From CAVSUR01 sp052143655 (GTDB lineage Bacteria; Actinomycetota; Actinomycetes; Streptosporangiales; Streptosporangiaceae), in the NCBI GenBank assembly GCA_052143655.1, contig JBKQSL010000513.1:1-11757 (forward strand): DNA of 11,757 nt. Direction: 5' to 3'. The number at the start of each line of letters is the position of its first letter. The first letter of the stretch is position 1. The notes under the pieces were generated by a model. It was not told the DNA's origin, searched no databases, and saw nothing but the letters and a program-made list of their open reading frames with translations. Below, in pieces: positions 5,185 through 11,757 of this stretch. Both the position numbers and the translations under genes were made by a program.

Positions 5185-5562
5185 GAGCGGCCATCCCTGT
5201 GCGGATGTGAGGGCTGGCACCTGCACCATGCCCAAGCCACCAGCACTACCCGGCTGCTGCGCCTGGTCGCTGCCGAGTGGTCTGAGGACCGGAACCTTGC
5301 TGAGCATGCGCACAACCTTCCCGTCATGGCCAGCCTCGGCCCGCAGATCGGCAGCCGCGTCCGCAAGGCCATCGGTGCATGGGTGACCCAGGAGGGCACC
5401 AGCGCTGTTCCGCTGCGAACGCTGGCCCTAGTGTGTAAGGCCTTGACTCCCGCCCACCTCCAGATGCCGGGCGCTTGGGTGAGCTCGCCCACTCGACTAA
5501 GGAGGGCGTGGCTGACGCTGTCGGTGAGGCTATGCGACCTGTGGAGCGATGACGACCCTCAT
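5185..5562 (+). pseudogene. Unidentified protein remnant with probable frameshift
   Basis: One plus-strand frame reads, from about 5221, LHHAQATSTTRLLRLVAAEW then SEDRNLAEHAHNLPVMASLG then PQIGSRVRKAIGAWVTQEGT then LRTLALVCKALTPAHLQMPG AW, to about 5478. The continuation in another frame, LGELAHSTKEGVADAVGEAM then RPVER, ends at a TGA near 5550. Both halves have natural amino-acid composition and heptad-like helices, so I infer one protein broken by a frameshift near 5475. An in-frame stop at 5182-5184 and the lack of a start suggest that the N-terminus is lost. I do not recognise the family. Overlap with the 5326-5619 open frame beyond 5478 is probably accidental. Confidence 0.35.
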
Positions 5563-5605
5563 GACCGTCTGCGCGAAACCTTGACCTCGTGGTTCAGCAG
5601 CGAGC

Positions 5606-5985
5606 AAGAAGGGGGTTGAGGAGCGGATCCGCCCGATCCGGCGCTGGCGATTGATCGCGGCACGGCGCCGGGACTGCAACCGGCTGGGCTTCGCGCTCCA
5701 GGTCGTGACCGTCCGTCAGTTGGGCATGTTCCTGGCCGGCCCGCTCGGCGTACCGCCGGAGCTGATCGACTATCTCGCCGGGCAGCTGGGTATCGAGGAC
5801 TCCTGGTGCGTGAAGCAGTACACCGAGCGGGAGAAGACCAAGCTCGAACACGCCTGGGAGATCCAGCGTGAGTACGGCCTGACCCCGTACGCCGACGTCG
5901 AGTCGGAGCTCGCGGCCCGGGTCGCCGACCAGGCGTGGATGACCGGCGACGGCCCGAAGGCGATGTTCGCCGGCGAGTCCCCAGC
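5606..5985 (+). pseudogene. Tn3-family transposase, N-terminal (DUF4158) remnant
   Basis: This frame encodes about 125 residues matching the DUF4158 region at the start of Tn3-family transposases: CNRLGFALQVVTVRQLGMFL, then GVPPELIDYLAGQLGIEDSW CVKQYTERE, then EHAWEIQREYGLTPYADVES, then AWMTGDGPKAMF. That domain contributes to end recognition in the full protein of about 1,000 residues. The catalytic DDE domain is absent, because similarity stops at about 5985 and the sequence becomes the end region of the ABC operon. No clear start codon with a ribosome site is seen, and no 38-bp Tn3 terminal repeat was recognised. It is a dead leftover of a transposon, and marks the boundary between the decayed region and the intact transporter module. 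Confidence 0.8.
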
Positions 5986-5992
5986 GCGGCGC

Positions 5993-6029
5993 GCGTCCGG
6001 CCGGGACGAGCGGGAACCCGGCCGGACGC
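5993..6029 (-). terminator. Perfect 13-bp hairpin ending the ABC operon
   Basis: Bases 5993-6005 and 6017-6029 are exact inverted repeats (core GTCCGGCCGGG) with an 11-base loop. The hairpin begins 19 bases after the last minus-strand permease stop codon. There is no T-run, as is common in actinomycetes. It is the strongest terminator candidate in the window. Confidence 0.65.
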
Positions 6030-6047
6030 TGCCTTATGACCAGCCCG

Positions 6048-6893
6048 TCAGGCGTCGCGTAGCCGGAACACCAGGCTGCCGGCCAGCAACGCGGCGCCGG
6101 CCCAGATCGCGAGCACCCCCAGACCTGCCCACGGGGTGATCGGCAGGCCCCGCAGGCCGGTCGTGTCCTGGATGGTCAGCCCTGCGATCGTGGGCGTCCA
6201 GCGCTCGAGCCGGTGCTGCCAGTGCTCGTTCCCGATGAACGCGAGGACGATCGGGAACAGGTACAGCAGCGCCAGCACGGTCCCGATGGCCACCGCCGAG
6301 TCCCGCACGATGACCGCCACACCGAGGCTCAGCAGCGCGATCAGCGCTAGGTACAGGACGGATCCGCATGCGGCCCGCAGCGTGGGCCCGTAACTCAGCC
6401 AGACCGGGTGAAAGCCGCGCGCGGCAGTAAAACCGTGGCCGGGCAGGATCAGGTGCCCGGCCAGCACCGACCCGGACACGGCCACCGTTCCGGCGACCAG
6501 CACCAGGCCGGCGATCAGGATGGCCTTGGCCGCAAGTACCGCGTGCCGCCTCGGCATCGCCGCGAGCGTGACCCGGATCATGCCGGTGCTGTATTCGCTG
6601 GAGAACGCCAGCACCGCCAGGATCGCCACCACGGCCTGGCCGAACTGGATGCCGGTCAGGCTGAGCTTGGTCGTGTCGACCGGGCAGGTCAGGTTCTGCG
6701 GGCAGTGGGTTGCTCCCACGGCCGCAGTGCTGACCGCGATGGTCAGCGCCGCGACCCCGAGGAGCAGCCAGGCGGGTCCGGAGACCGTGCGCAGCTTGGT
6801 CCACTCGGCGTGCAGCGCGTGGCGCAGGCTCGCTCCCCGCTCTGCCGCCGTGGCCATCGTCGCCGCTGGCTGCGTCGCCGCGGCGGCGCTCAT
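6048..6893 (-). CDS. ABC-2 type transporter permease (plain form)
   Basis: The 281-residue protein is an ABC-2 type permease with about six membrane segments (near residues 40-61, 84-102, 119-145, 172-194, 200-221 and 256-276). It begins with the AEWTKLRTV segment common before the first helix of this family, and has FSSEYSTGMIRVTLAAMPRR between helices 2 and 3, a segment found in actinobacterial ABC-2 permeases. Two cysteines (HCPQNLTC, 64 and 70) lie in the short loop after helix 1, predicted outside. Its ATG at 6893 overlaps the stop of the preceding permease (ATGA), so the two are translationally coupled and probably form a heterodimeric channel. It ends the operon. A longer open frame extends upstream but is out of register with the family. 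Confidence 0.88.
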   Translation of the reverse strand: MSAAAATQPAATMATAAERGASLRHALHAEWTKLRTVSGPAWLLLGVAALTIAVSTAAVGATHCPQNLTCPVDTTKLSLTGIQFGQAVVAILAVLAFSSEYSTGMIRVTLAAMPRRHAVLAAKAILIAGLVLVAGTVAVSGSVLAGHLILPGHGFTAARGFHPVWLSYGPTLRAACGSVLYLALIALLSLGVAVIVRDSAVAIGTVLALLYLFPIVLAFIGNEHWQHRLERWTPTIAGLTIQDTTGLRGLPITPWAGLGVLAIWAGAALLAGSLVFRLRDA

Positions 6894-8527
6894 GCGTCCC
6901 GCCGCCGGAGCATGACCAGCGCCAGGGCAAGGGCCGCCGCCGTCCAGAGGCACAGCACGGCAAACCCGGCGTAGGGCGACAGCGGATAGTAGCCCCGCAC
7001 GGGCGAGGTAACGGTGGTGACCTGCGAGTACCGCGGGATGCTCTGCTCGATCGCCAGGCCCGCGGCCGGAGTCAGCCGCAGCAGCCAGTCGCCGACCCCG
7101 GCGGGCAGGACATTGAGCGCGGTCAGCAGGAACGGCATGACGACAATCACCACCGCGATCGTGATCGCGGCCGCGCTGCGGCGCAGGATGGCACCCAGCG
7201 CGACGGCGAAGACGGCGGCCACGGCCAGCATTGCGGCCGTGCCGACGATGACCCGCACCTCGGTCAGCATGGGCGCGGTCAGCAGTATCTGGCCCTGGTT
7301 CTCTTCCTTCGGGACACCGACGGCGATCGAGATCACCGCGGCCACCAGCCCGGTGACGAAGGCCACCGCGCCGATCACCACGGCCTTGGCGGCCAGCACC
7401 GCGCCGCGGCGCGGGGTGGCGGCCAGCGTGGTGCGGATCAGGCCGCGGCGGTACTCGGTGCTGAAGAACATCGCCGCCACGACGACGATCACGATCAGCC
7501 CCAGGAACGCGCCGACCAGGCTCTGCCCGATCGTCACCGTCGGGAACCCGCTGCCAGGCCCCGGCGTGGCCGGTGCGATGTCGCCGGACCCGGTCACGGT
7601 GAAGGTGCCGCCGGCCCGGGAATACGGCGCCGAGCCCTGACCGCCGCCCGGCCCCGGTCCCCCGGCTGGGCCCCCGCGGCCAACTGTGGTGCCGGTCCAC
7701 GTGCCGGGAGCAGTGCCGGTCAGGCTGGCGTGATCGAAGACGCCGGTGGCCTGGGCCGGGCCGCCGCTATTGCTGGACCCGCCGAACGAGTTCTGGGTCA
7801 CCGTGTAGCCCGGCGAGGTCGCGAACATGCCGACCTGAACCGTCGCGGGCAGCCCCGTCAGCTGGACGGTGCCGACCTGGGTCCAGTGCGTGCCGTCGGC
7901 GGAGTCGTAGCCGGTGATCGTGTCGCCGGAGCGAGTCAGCCGCAGCCAGCGCGGATGCGCCGCCGAGACGGCACCGGGCATCCCGGCGGTGTCCCCGGTG
8001 AAGTTGTACTGCATCCGGACCCCGTGACTGCCCGTCACCATCATCGCCGCGTAGGCGGAGCCCTGGTGGGTGCTCTGCTTGATGATGATCCCCGCCTTGG
8101 CCCACTCCGCCAGGCCGGGCACCATGCCGCTGCCGACCTGCGCTGGCCCCGAGCTGAGATTCGCGTGCTCGCCGGTGAGCGAGGTGACTTCCGCGGTGAT
8201 AGTGCCGTTCCCGGTCAGCGGCTGGCGCACGATGGAGAAGCTGTCGGTCACGATCTCGCCGCCCGGCCCGTGCGGGATGTAGGGCAGGCAGGCCTTGCCG
8301 GTTTTCGGCGGACCGCCATTAATCTGGCAGCCGATGTTCGCGTTCGCGGCCGCGAACACGCCGAGGAAGATGGTCAGCAGCGCGGCCAGGATCATGCCGA
8401 TCACCCAGCCGCGCACGCTGCGGAACTTGACCCACTCGGCGCGCAGCAGGGAGCCGAAGCCGCCGCCGCGGGGTCCGTCGCCGAACCCGGCTTCGGGCCG
8501 CGGCACAGAGATAGCCTGCGACGTCAT
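6890..8527 (-). CDS. ABC-2 type permease with inserted DUF1349/lectin-like extracellular domain
   Basis: This 545-residue permease is a paralogue of its downstream neighbour: AEWVKFRSV before helix 1 and FSTEYRRGLIRTTLAATPRR then GAVLAAKA after helix 2 correspond to AEWTKLRTV and FSSEYSTGMIRVTLAAMPRR. Between helix 1 (about 41-61) and helix 2 (about 333-354) is an insert of about 270 residues. Residues 92-315 resemble a concanavalin-like jelly roll of DUF1349 type: WAKAGIIIKQS, SAYAAMMVTGSHGVRMQYNF, and WLRLTRSGDTITGYDSADGT followed by HWTQVG. A Gly/Pro-rich linker (285-300) precedes helix 2. Cys67 and Cys80 just before the fold could form a disulfide. Topology puts the insert outside the cell. 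ATGA overlaps link it to the ATPase gene (8524-8527) and to the next permease. Transport substrate and ligand are unknown. Confidence 0.85.
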   Translation of the reverse strand: MTSQAISVPRPEAGFGDGPRGGGFGSLLRAEWVKFRSVRGWVIGMILAALLTIFLGVFAAANANIGCQINGGPPKTGKACLPYIPHGPGGEIVTDSFSIVRQPLTGNGTITAEVTSLTGEHANLSSGPAQVGSGMVPGLAEWAKAGIIIKQSTHQGSAYAAMMVTGSHGVRMQYNFTGDTAGMPGAVSAAHPRWLRLTRSGDTITGYDSADGTHWTQVGTVQLTGLPATVQVGMFATSPGYTVTQNSFGGSSNSGGPAQATGVFDHASLTGTAPGTWTGTTVGRGGPAGGPGPGGGQGSAPYSRAGGTFTVTGSGDIAPATPGPGSGFPTVTIGQSLVGAFLGLIVIVVVAAMFFSTEYRRGLIRTTLAATPRRGAVLAAKAVVIGAVAFVTGLVAAVISIAVGVPKEENQGQILLTAPMLTEVRVIVGTAAMLAVAAVFAVALGAILRRSAAAITIAVVIVVMPFLLTALNVLPAGVGDWLLRLTPAAGLAIEQSIPRYSQVTTVTSPVRGYYPLSPYAGFAVLCLWTAAALALALVMLRRRDA

Positions 8528-9471
8528 CGGGGCACCTCCTGTCCCGCATCGGCGTCGAAGCCGGCCGGGCGGAACTCGACGGCCTGCCTGGTCAGCTCCA
8601 TGTAGGCCTGCTCCAGGGTGGCCCGGTGGGCGGAGACCTCGGAGAACGGCACGGCCGCCGGGCCCAGCAGCGCGACGACTCGCTCGCCTGACAGGCCCGA
8701 GATCGTGAGCACGTCCTGCCCGGACGCGACGACGGTGGCCCCCGCGTTCTCCAGCACCGCCGTCGCCTCCGGCCGGGAGGATGTGCGCAACATCACCCGG
8801 TCACCCGACGCCGCCGCCAGCAGGCTCGCCACAGTGGTGTCGGCGATGACCTTGCCGCGGCCCACGACTACCAGGTGATCCGCCGTGTCCTGAAGCTCGC
8901 TCATCAGGTGGCTGGACACCAGCACCGCCCGGCCCTCGGCAGCCAGCCCGCGCAGGAAGCCCCGCACCCACACGATGCCCTCGGGGTCCATCCCGTTGAA
9001 TGGCTCGTCCAGCATGATCGCGACCGGGTTGCCCAGCATCGCCGCGGCGATGCCGAGCCGTTGCCGCATGCCGAGCGAGTACCCCCCCGCCCGCCGCTTG
9101 GCGACGCCCTGCAGGCCCGCCTGCTCGATCACTTCGTCCACCCGCCTGGCCGGCATGCCCTGCGAGTGGGCCAGCCAGAGCAGGTGGTTGCGCGCGGACC
9201 GGCTCGGCTGCAGCGCGCCCGCGTCCAGCAGCGACCCGATCACTCGCATCGGCTGCCGCAGGCTCGCATACGGCATGCCGCCGACGGTTGCCTTGCCCTC
9301 GTCGGGCGCGTCCAGGCTGAGGATTACCCGCATCGTGGTGGACTTGCCGGCCCCGTTCGGGCCGACGAACCCGGTCACCTGGCCAGGCTGGACGGCGAAC
9401 GACATGCCGTCCAGCGCAAGCGTCGGCCCGAACCGCTTGCGCAGGCCGTTCACCTCAATCGTGGCTTGCAT
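8524..9471 (-). CDS. ABC transporter ATP-binding protein
   Basis: The protein has 315 residues. It carries Walker A GPNGAGKST (37-45), a signature region YSLGMRQRLGIA (131-142, an SLGM variant of LSGGQ common in ABC-2/BcrA-type ATPases), Walker B AIMLDEP (151-157), D-loop NGMDPEG and switch His188 in SSHLMSEL. All key residues are present, so it should hydrolyse ATP to drive the two permeases. A C-terminal part of about 100 residues (RTSSRPEATAVLENAG onward) is the usual extension of this drug/lantibiotic-export-like subfamily. ATG 9471 follows an AAGGA-type ribosome site. Its stop overlaps the first permease start as ATGA. It is the first gene of the operon and is divergent from the histidine kinase gene, which suggests control by that two-component pair. 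Confidence 0.92.
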   Translation of the reverse strand: MQATIEVNGLRKRFGPTLALDGMSFAVQPGQVTGFVGPNGAGKSTTMRVILSLDAPDEGKATVGGMPYASLRQPMRVIGSLLDAGALQPSRSARNHLLWLAHSQGMPARRVDEVIEQAGLQGVAKRRAGGYSLGMRQRLGIAAAMLGNPVAIMLDEPFNGMDPEGIVWVRGFLRGLAAEGRAVLVSSHLMSELQDTADHLVVVGRGKVIADTTVASLLAAASGDRVMLRTSSRPEATAVLENAGATVVASGQDVLTISGLSGERVVALLGPAAVPFSEVSAHRATLEQAYMELTRQAVEFRPAGFDADAGQEVPR

Positions 9472-9531
9472 TTCCAGATCCTTCTCGTTCGCTACGGAAC
9501 TTGCTGTGACCTGAGTTCTACGGGAGTGGCC

Positions 9532-9570
9532 ATAACATGGGCCGCACGGATGCTGTTATCCCGTTGTTAG
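9532..9570. promoter_or_regulatory. Candidate response-regulator box in the divergent promoter region
   Basis: TGTTAT 9554-9559 and TGTTAG 9565-9570 are direct repeats with an 11-bp start-to-start distance, the spacing at which OmpR/PhoB-family dimers bind head-to-tail. An inverted copy, ATAACA, lies at 9532-9537. The site sits between the ABC operon and the kinase gene, so one regulator could control both. Promoter boxes themselves are not clear on either strand. Confidence 0.4.
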
Positions 9571-9639
9571 GTCCAGCCGGGCATGCTGAAGTGGGATGGC
9601 AGAGCCGAAATCCCAGATCACGGGCATCGCCGACGGGAC

Positions 9640-9646
9640 GGAGGGG
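9640..9646 (+). promoter_or_regulatory. Ribosome binding site deciding the kinase start
   Basis: GGAGGGG lies immediately upstream of ATG 9650. The alternative ATG 9596 in the same frame has only GTGGG before it. This favours 9650 as the start of the histidine kinase. Confidence 0.6.
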
Positions 9647-9649
9647 CAC

Positions 9650-10960
9650 ATGCGCGCGTCGCACCGCGACACCACCCTGCCCCGCAGCGCCGTCAGGGCC
9701 AGCCATCCGCGCCCGCCGTTCCGGTCCCCGCTGCCGCGCTGGGTACGACTGCCGGGCCGCACGGTGCGGACGCGGCTGACCATCCTCTACGGGACCTTGT
9801 TCGTGTTCTCCGGCGCACTGCTGCTGATAATCTCCAGCGGCGTCGCCGTCCGCACCGCCTCGGTGTCCCAGGCCGCGCCGGCCGCCATCAACTCCGCTCC
9901 CGGATCGGCACTGGGCCAGGCCAACGCGCGCATCCACCAGCTGCAGGCCCGGATCGGTCAGCTCCAGTCCCAGGCGGCCGGACCGCCGGACCAGAACAAG
10001 CTCTCGCATGTGCTGCTGATCTCGTCGCTGATCGCGCTGGCGATCATGACGGTGATCTCGGTGGGACTCGGCTGGCTGGTGGCCGGGCGCGCACTGAGGC
10101 CGGTCCGCCAGATGACGGCCGCGGCCCAGCGGATCTCCGAGGACAGCCTGCACGAGCGGCTTGCGGTGCAGGGCCCTGAAGACGAGCTGACGGAGCTCGG
10201 GGACACCATCGACGGCCTGCTGGAGCGGCTGGAGATCGCTTTCAGCGCCCAGCGCCGTTTCGTCGCCAACGCCTCCCACGAACTGCGGACTCCGCTGACC
10301 ACCATGCGAGCCTCGCTGGACGTGGCGCTGGCGAAGCCGGATCCTGCCCCACCGCAGACCGTCGCGCTGGCCGGGCGGCTGCGCGCCGAGCTGGACAAGA
10401 TCGACAGGCTCCTCGAGGCGTTCCTGGTGCTCGCCCGCGCCCAGCACCGGGCACTGCCCGGCCGCGCGGTCATCCCGCTGGACTATGTCGTCGGCGCCGC
10501 CCTCGCCGATCAGGCTGCGGCGATCCGTGCCATGAACCTGACGGTGCAGGAGGCTGACTCCCTGGGCAGCGCATGGGTGACCGGCAGCCAGGCGCTGATC
10601 ACCAGGTTGGTGGAGAACGTCATCGACAATGCCGTCTGCCACAACACCGAAGGCGGCTGGATCCGGATTGTGTCCCGCACCGCGGCCGGCCAGGCCCGCC
10701 TGATCGTCGAGAACGGCGGGCCGCTGCTTGACCAGCAGCAGGTAGCCGGGCTGTCCGAGCCATTCCGCCGGATCGGGGCGGACCGGACCGGCTCAGACAA
10801 GGGTTCAGGCCTCGGCCTGTCGATCGTCGCGGCCATCGCCGAGGCCCACGGCGGCACGGTCGACCTGCAGGCGCGGTCCGCAGGCGGCCTGCGCGTCACG
10901 ATCAGCCTGCCCGCGTCCGCTACCCGGGCCGAGGTCGTCCCAGCAGGTGCCCCGGCATGA
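9650..10960 (+). CDS. Two-component sensor histidine kinase
   Basis: The kinase has 436 residues from ATG 9650; an in-frame ATG at 9596 would add 18 residues but lacks a good ribosome site. The order is: basic cytoplasmic N-terminus, helix 1 (about 42-65), an extracellular segment of only about 55 residues with a short coiled-coil-like stretch (RIHQLQARIGQLQSQ), helix 2 (about 120-145), HAMP (146-199), HisKA with RFVANASHELRTPLTT (phospho-acceptor His210), and HATPase with N-box LVENVIDNAVCHN (320-332) and G-box GSGLGLSI (385-392). All catalytic motifs are present. The very small sensor domain suggests that it senses membrane or partner-protein state, possibly via the neighbouring permease, rather than binding a ligand on a large domain. 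The stop overlaps the regulator start as ATGA. Confidence 0.92.
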   Translation: MRASHRDTTLPRSAVRASHPRPPFRSPLPRWVRLPGRTVRTRLTILYGTLFVFSGALLLIISSGVAVRTASVSQAAPAAINSAPGSALGQANARIHQLQARIGQLQSQAAGPPDQNKLSHVLLISSLIALAIMTVISVGLGWLVAGRALRPVRQMTAAAQRISEDSLHERLAVQGPEDELTELGDTIDGLLERLEIAFSAQRRFVANASHELRTPLTTMRASLDVALAKPDPAPPQTVALAGRLRAELDKIDRLLEAFLVLARAQHRALPGRAVIPLDYVVGAALADQAAAIRAMNLTVQEADSLGSAWVTGSQALITRLVENVIDNAVCHNTEGGWIRIVSRTAAGQARLIVENGGPLLDQQQVAGLSEPFRRIGADRTGSDKGSGLGLSIVAAIAEAHGGTVDLQARSAGGLRVTISLPASATRAEVVPAGAPA

Positions 10961-11631
10961 GAGTCCTCGTCGTCGAGGACTCGCGGTCCCTGGCCGAGGT
11001 GCTGGTCGAGGGACTGCGAGACCAGGGCATGGCGGTCGACGCCGCCCACGACGGCCTGGAGGCGGCGGCCAAGCTAGATCTCAATCCTTACGACGTCGTG
11101 GTCCTGGATCGTGACCTGCCTGGTATTCACGGCGACTCGCTCTGCCAGATGATCACCGGCCGGAACGACCGGTCCATGGTGCTCATGCTCACCGCCGCGG
11201 GCTCGCCTGGAGACAGGGTGACCGGGCTGGGTCTGGGCGCCGACGACTACCTGGCAAAGCCGTTCCACTTTCCTGAGCTGGTCCTGCGGATCCGGGCGCT
11301 GGCCCGCAGACAGCCGTCGGCCCGGCCGCGGGTGCTGCGCGCTGCCGGGATCGATCTTGACCCGCTACGGCGGACCGCGAGCCGCGACGGGCGGCAGCTC
11401 GACCTGTCGGTCAAGGAGTTCGGGGTACTCGAGGCGCTGCTGCAAGCGGCTCCCGCGTTCCTGCGGGCCGAGGATCTTCTTGAGCAGGTCTGGGACGAGC
11501 AGGCCGACCCGTTCACCAACACGGTCACGGTCACCATCGGACGGCTCAGGCGTAAGCTCGGCGACCCGCCGGTCATAGCCACGACCCCCGGCATCGGCTA
11601 CCGGATCTCTGACTCCCGCCTGCCTTGCTAA
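10957..11631 (+). CDS. OmpR/PhoB-family response regulator
   Basis: The 224-residue regulator has an N-terminal receiver domain (1-115) with acidic pair VVED (Glu7, Asp8), phospho-acceptor Asp51 in VLDRDLPG, Thr79 in LMLTA and Lys101 in LAKPF. A winged-helix Trans_reg_C domain follows (about 128-222) with LDLSVKEFGVLEALLQ, a recognition helix around TNTVTVTIGRLRRKLG and wing GIGYRIS. It is translated from ATG 10957 overlapping the kinase stop. It is the cognate partner of the kinase. The nearby 11-bp-spaced repeats at 9554-9570 are the obvious site for it to bind and control both its own operon and the ABC operon. No truncation or odd residue is seen. Confidence 0.94.
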   Translation: MRVLVVEDSRSLAEVLVEGLRDQGMAVDAAHDGLEAAAKLDLNPYDVVVLDRDLPGIHGDSLCQMITGRNDRSMVLMLTAAGSPGDRVTGLGLGADDYLAKPFHFPELVLRIRALARRQPSARPRVLRAAGIDLDPLRRTASRDGRQLDLSVKEFGVLEALLQAAPAFLRAEDLLEQVWDEQADPFTNTVTVTIGRLRRKLGDPPVIATTPGIGYRISDSRLPC

Positions 11632-11660
11632 GGTCCATTTTCCGGGTCAGGTTGTACGCC

Positions 11661-11757
11661 TCAGCGGAAGGGGTTGGTGACACGGACACCCGCATAGTCC
11701 TGATCGTCGTTCAGGTCTTCGGATAGGACTTGCGCGCAGCCCAGCGTGCGGGAGGCC
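11661..11757 (-). CDS. PIN-domain (VapC-like) ribonuclease, C-terminal part, runs off the window
   Basis: The minus-strand frame ending at TGA 11663-11661 encodes the final 31 residues, ASRTLGCAQVLSEDLNDDQD then YAGVRVTNPFR. The LGC-x-x-(V/L)LSEDL-x-x-x-Q-x-(Y/F)-x-G-(V/L)-x-V-x-NPF pattern is the classic end of VapC-type PIN domains, with the Asp of SED in the metal-binding acidic cluster. PIN toxins cut RNA and are paired with a VapB antitoxin, which would lie beyond the right edge. It is convergent with the response regulator gene, with about 29 bases between stops. The rest of the gene is not visible, so activity cannot be judged. Confidence 0.72.
   Translation of the reverse strand, partial: ASRTLGCAQVLSEDLNDDQDYAGVRVTNPFR

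Noticed and set aside
6894..7700. Minus-strand open extension upstream of the second permease
   Set aside because: It overlaps the first permease in another frame, is Arg/Gly-rich, and the true start is the ATGA overlap at 6893.
7730..8605. Plus-strand open frame opposite the permease
   Set aside because: Antisense shadow of a well-supported gene, with repetitive basic composition and no recognisable domain.
9518..10642. Minus-strand open frame opposite the histidine kinase
   Set aside because: Gln/Arg/Gly-rich shadow; the plus strand carries all histidine kinase motifs.

Overview
The window is very GC-rich, uses GTG as well as ATG starts, has 4-bp ATGA/GTGA start-stop overlaps, and carries families typical of actinomycetes (MmyB-type regulators, stand-alone TOPRIM proteins, Uma2 nucleases, DUF1349-bearing ABC permeases). 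It is most likely chromosomal DNA from a high-GC filamentous actinobacterium. The genus cannot be fixed from the sequence alone.

The left half (about 1-6000) is a decayed accessory region. In order it holds: a hairpin-rich stretch; the last part of an IS3-like transposase (minus strand) abutting a headless short-chain dehydrogenase (plus); an intact stand-alone TOPRIM protein (minus); a headless, frameshifted MmyB-type regulator (plus); a short conserved-looking gene start broken by a 10-bp tandem duplication; an intact MazEF-like toxin-antitoxin pair; an unidentified C-terminal fragment; a frameshifted DUF1772 membrane-protein remnant (minus) with a 15-bp tandem repeat beside it; an intact Uma2 family protein (plus); an intact XRE-type regulator (minus); an unidentified fragment; and the N-terminal part of a Tn3-family transposase. 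Two similar 22-bp sequences in direct orientation bracket the MazEF region. The pattern is repeated insertion, deletion and decay, with small self-contained modules surviving.

The right half (6048-11631) is orderly. A minus-strand operon of an ABC ATPase and two ABC-2 type permeases, each joined to the next by an ATGA overlap, is divergent from a plus-strand operon of a sensor histidine kinase and an OmpR/PhoB-type response regulator, again joined by ATGA. The intergenic region has TGTTA(T/G) direct repeats 11 bp apart plus an inverted copy, which fits an OmpR-family binding site. The two permeases look like paralogues, but one carries an extra concanavalin-like (DUF1349-like) domain of about 220 residues between its first and second membrane helices, predicted to lie outside the cell. 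The likely picture is a self-regulating module in which the kinase senses an envelope or extracellular cue and the regulator controls a transporter with its own exposed binding domain. The ligand and substrate are unknown. This is the strongest candidate for a poorly described system here.

The last 97 bases hold the C-terminus of a minus-strand PIN-domain (VapC-like) protein that runs off the window. No tRNA, rRNA or CRISPR array was seen.
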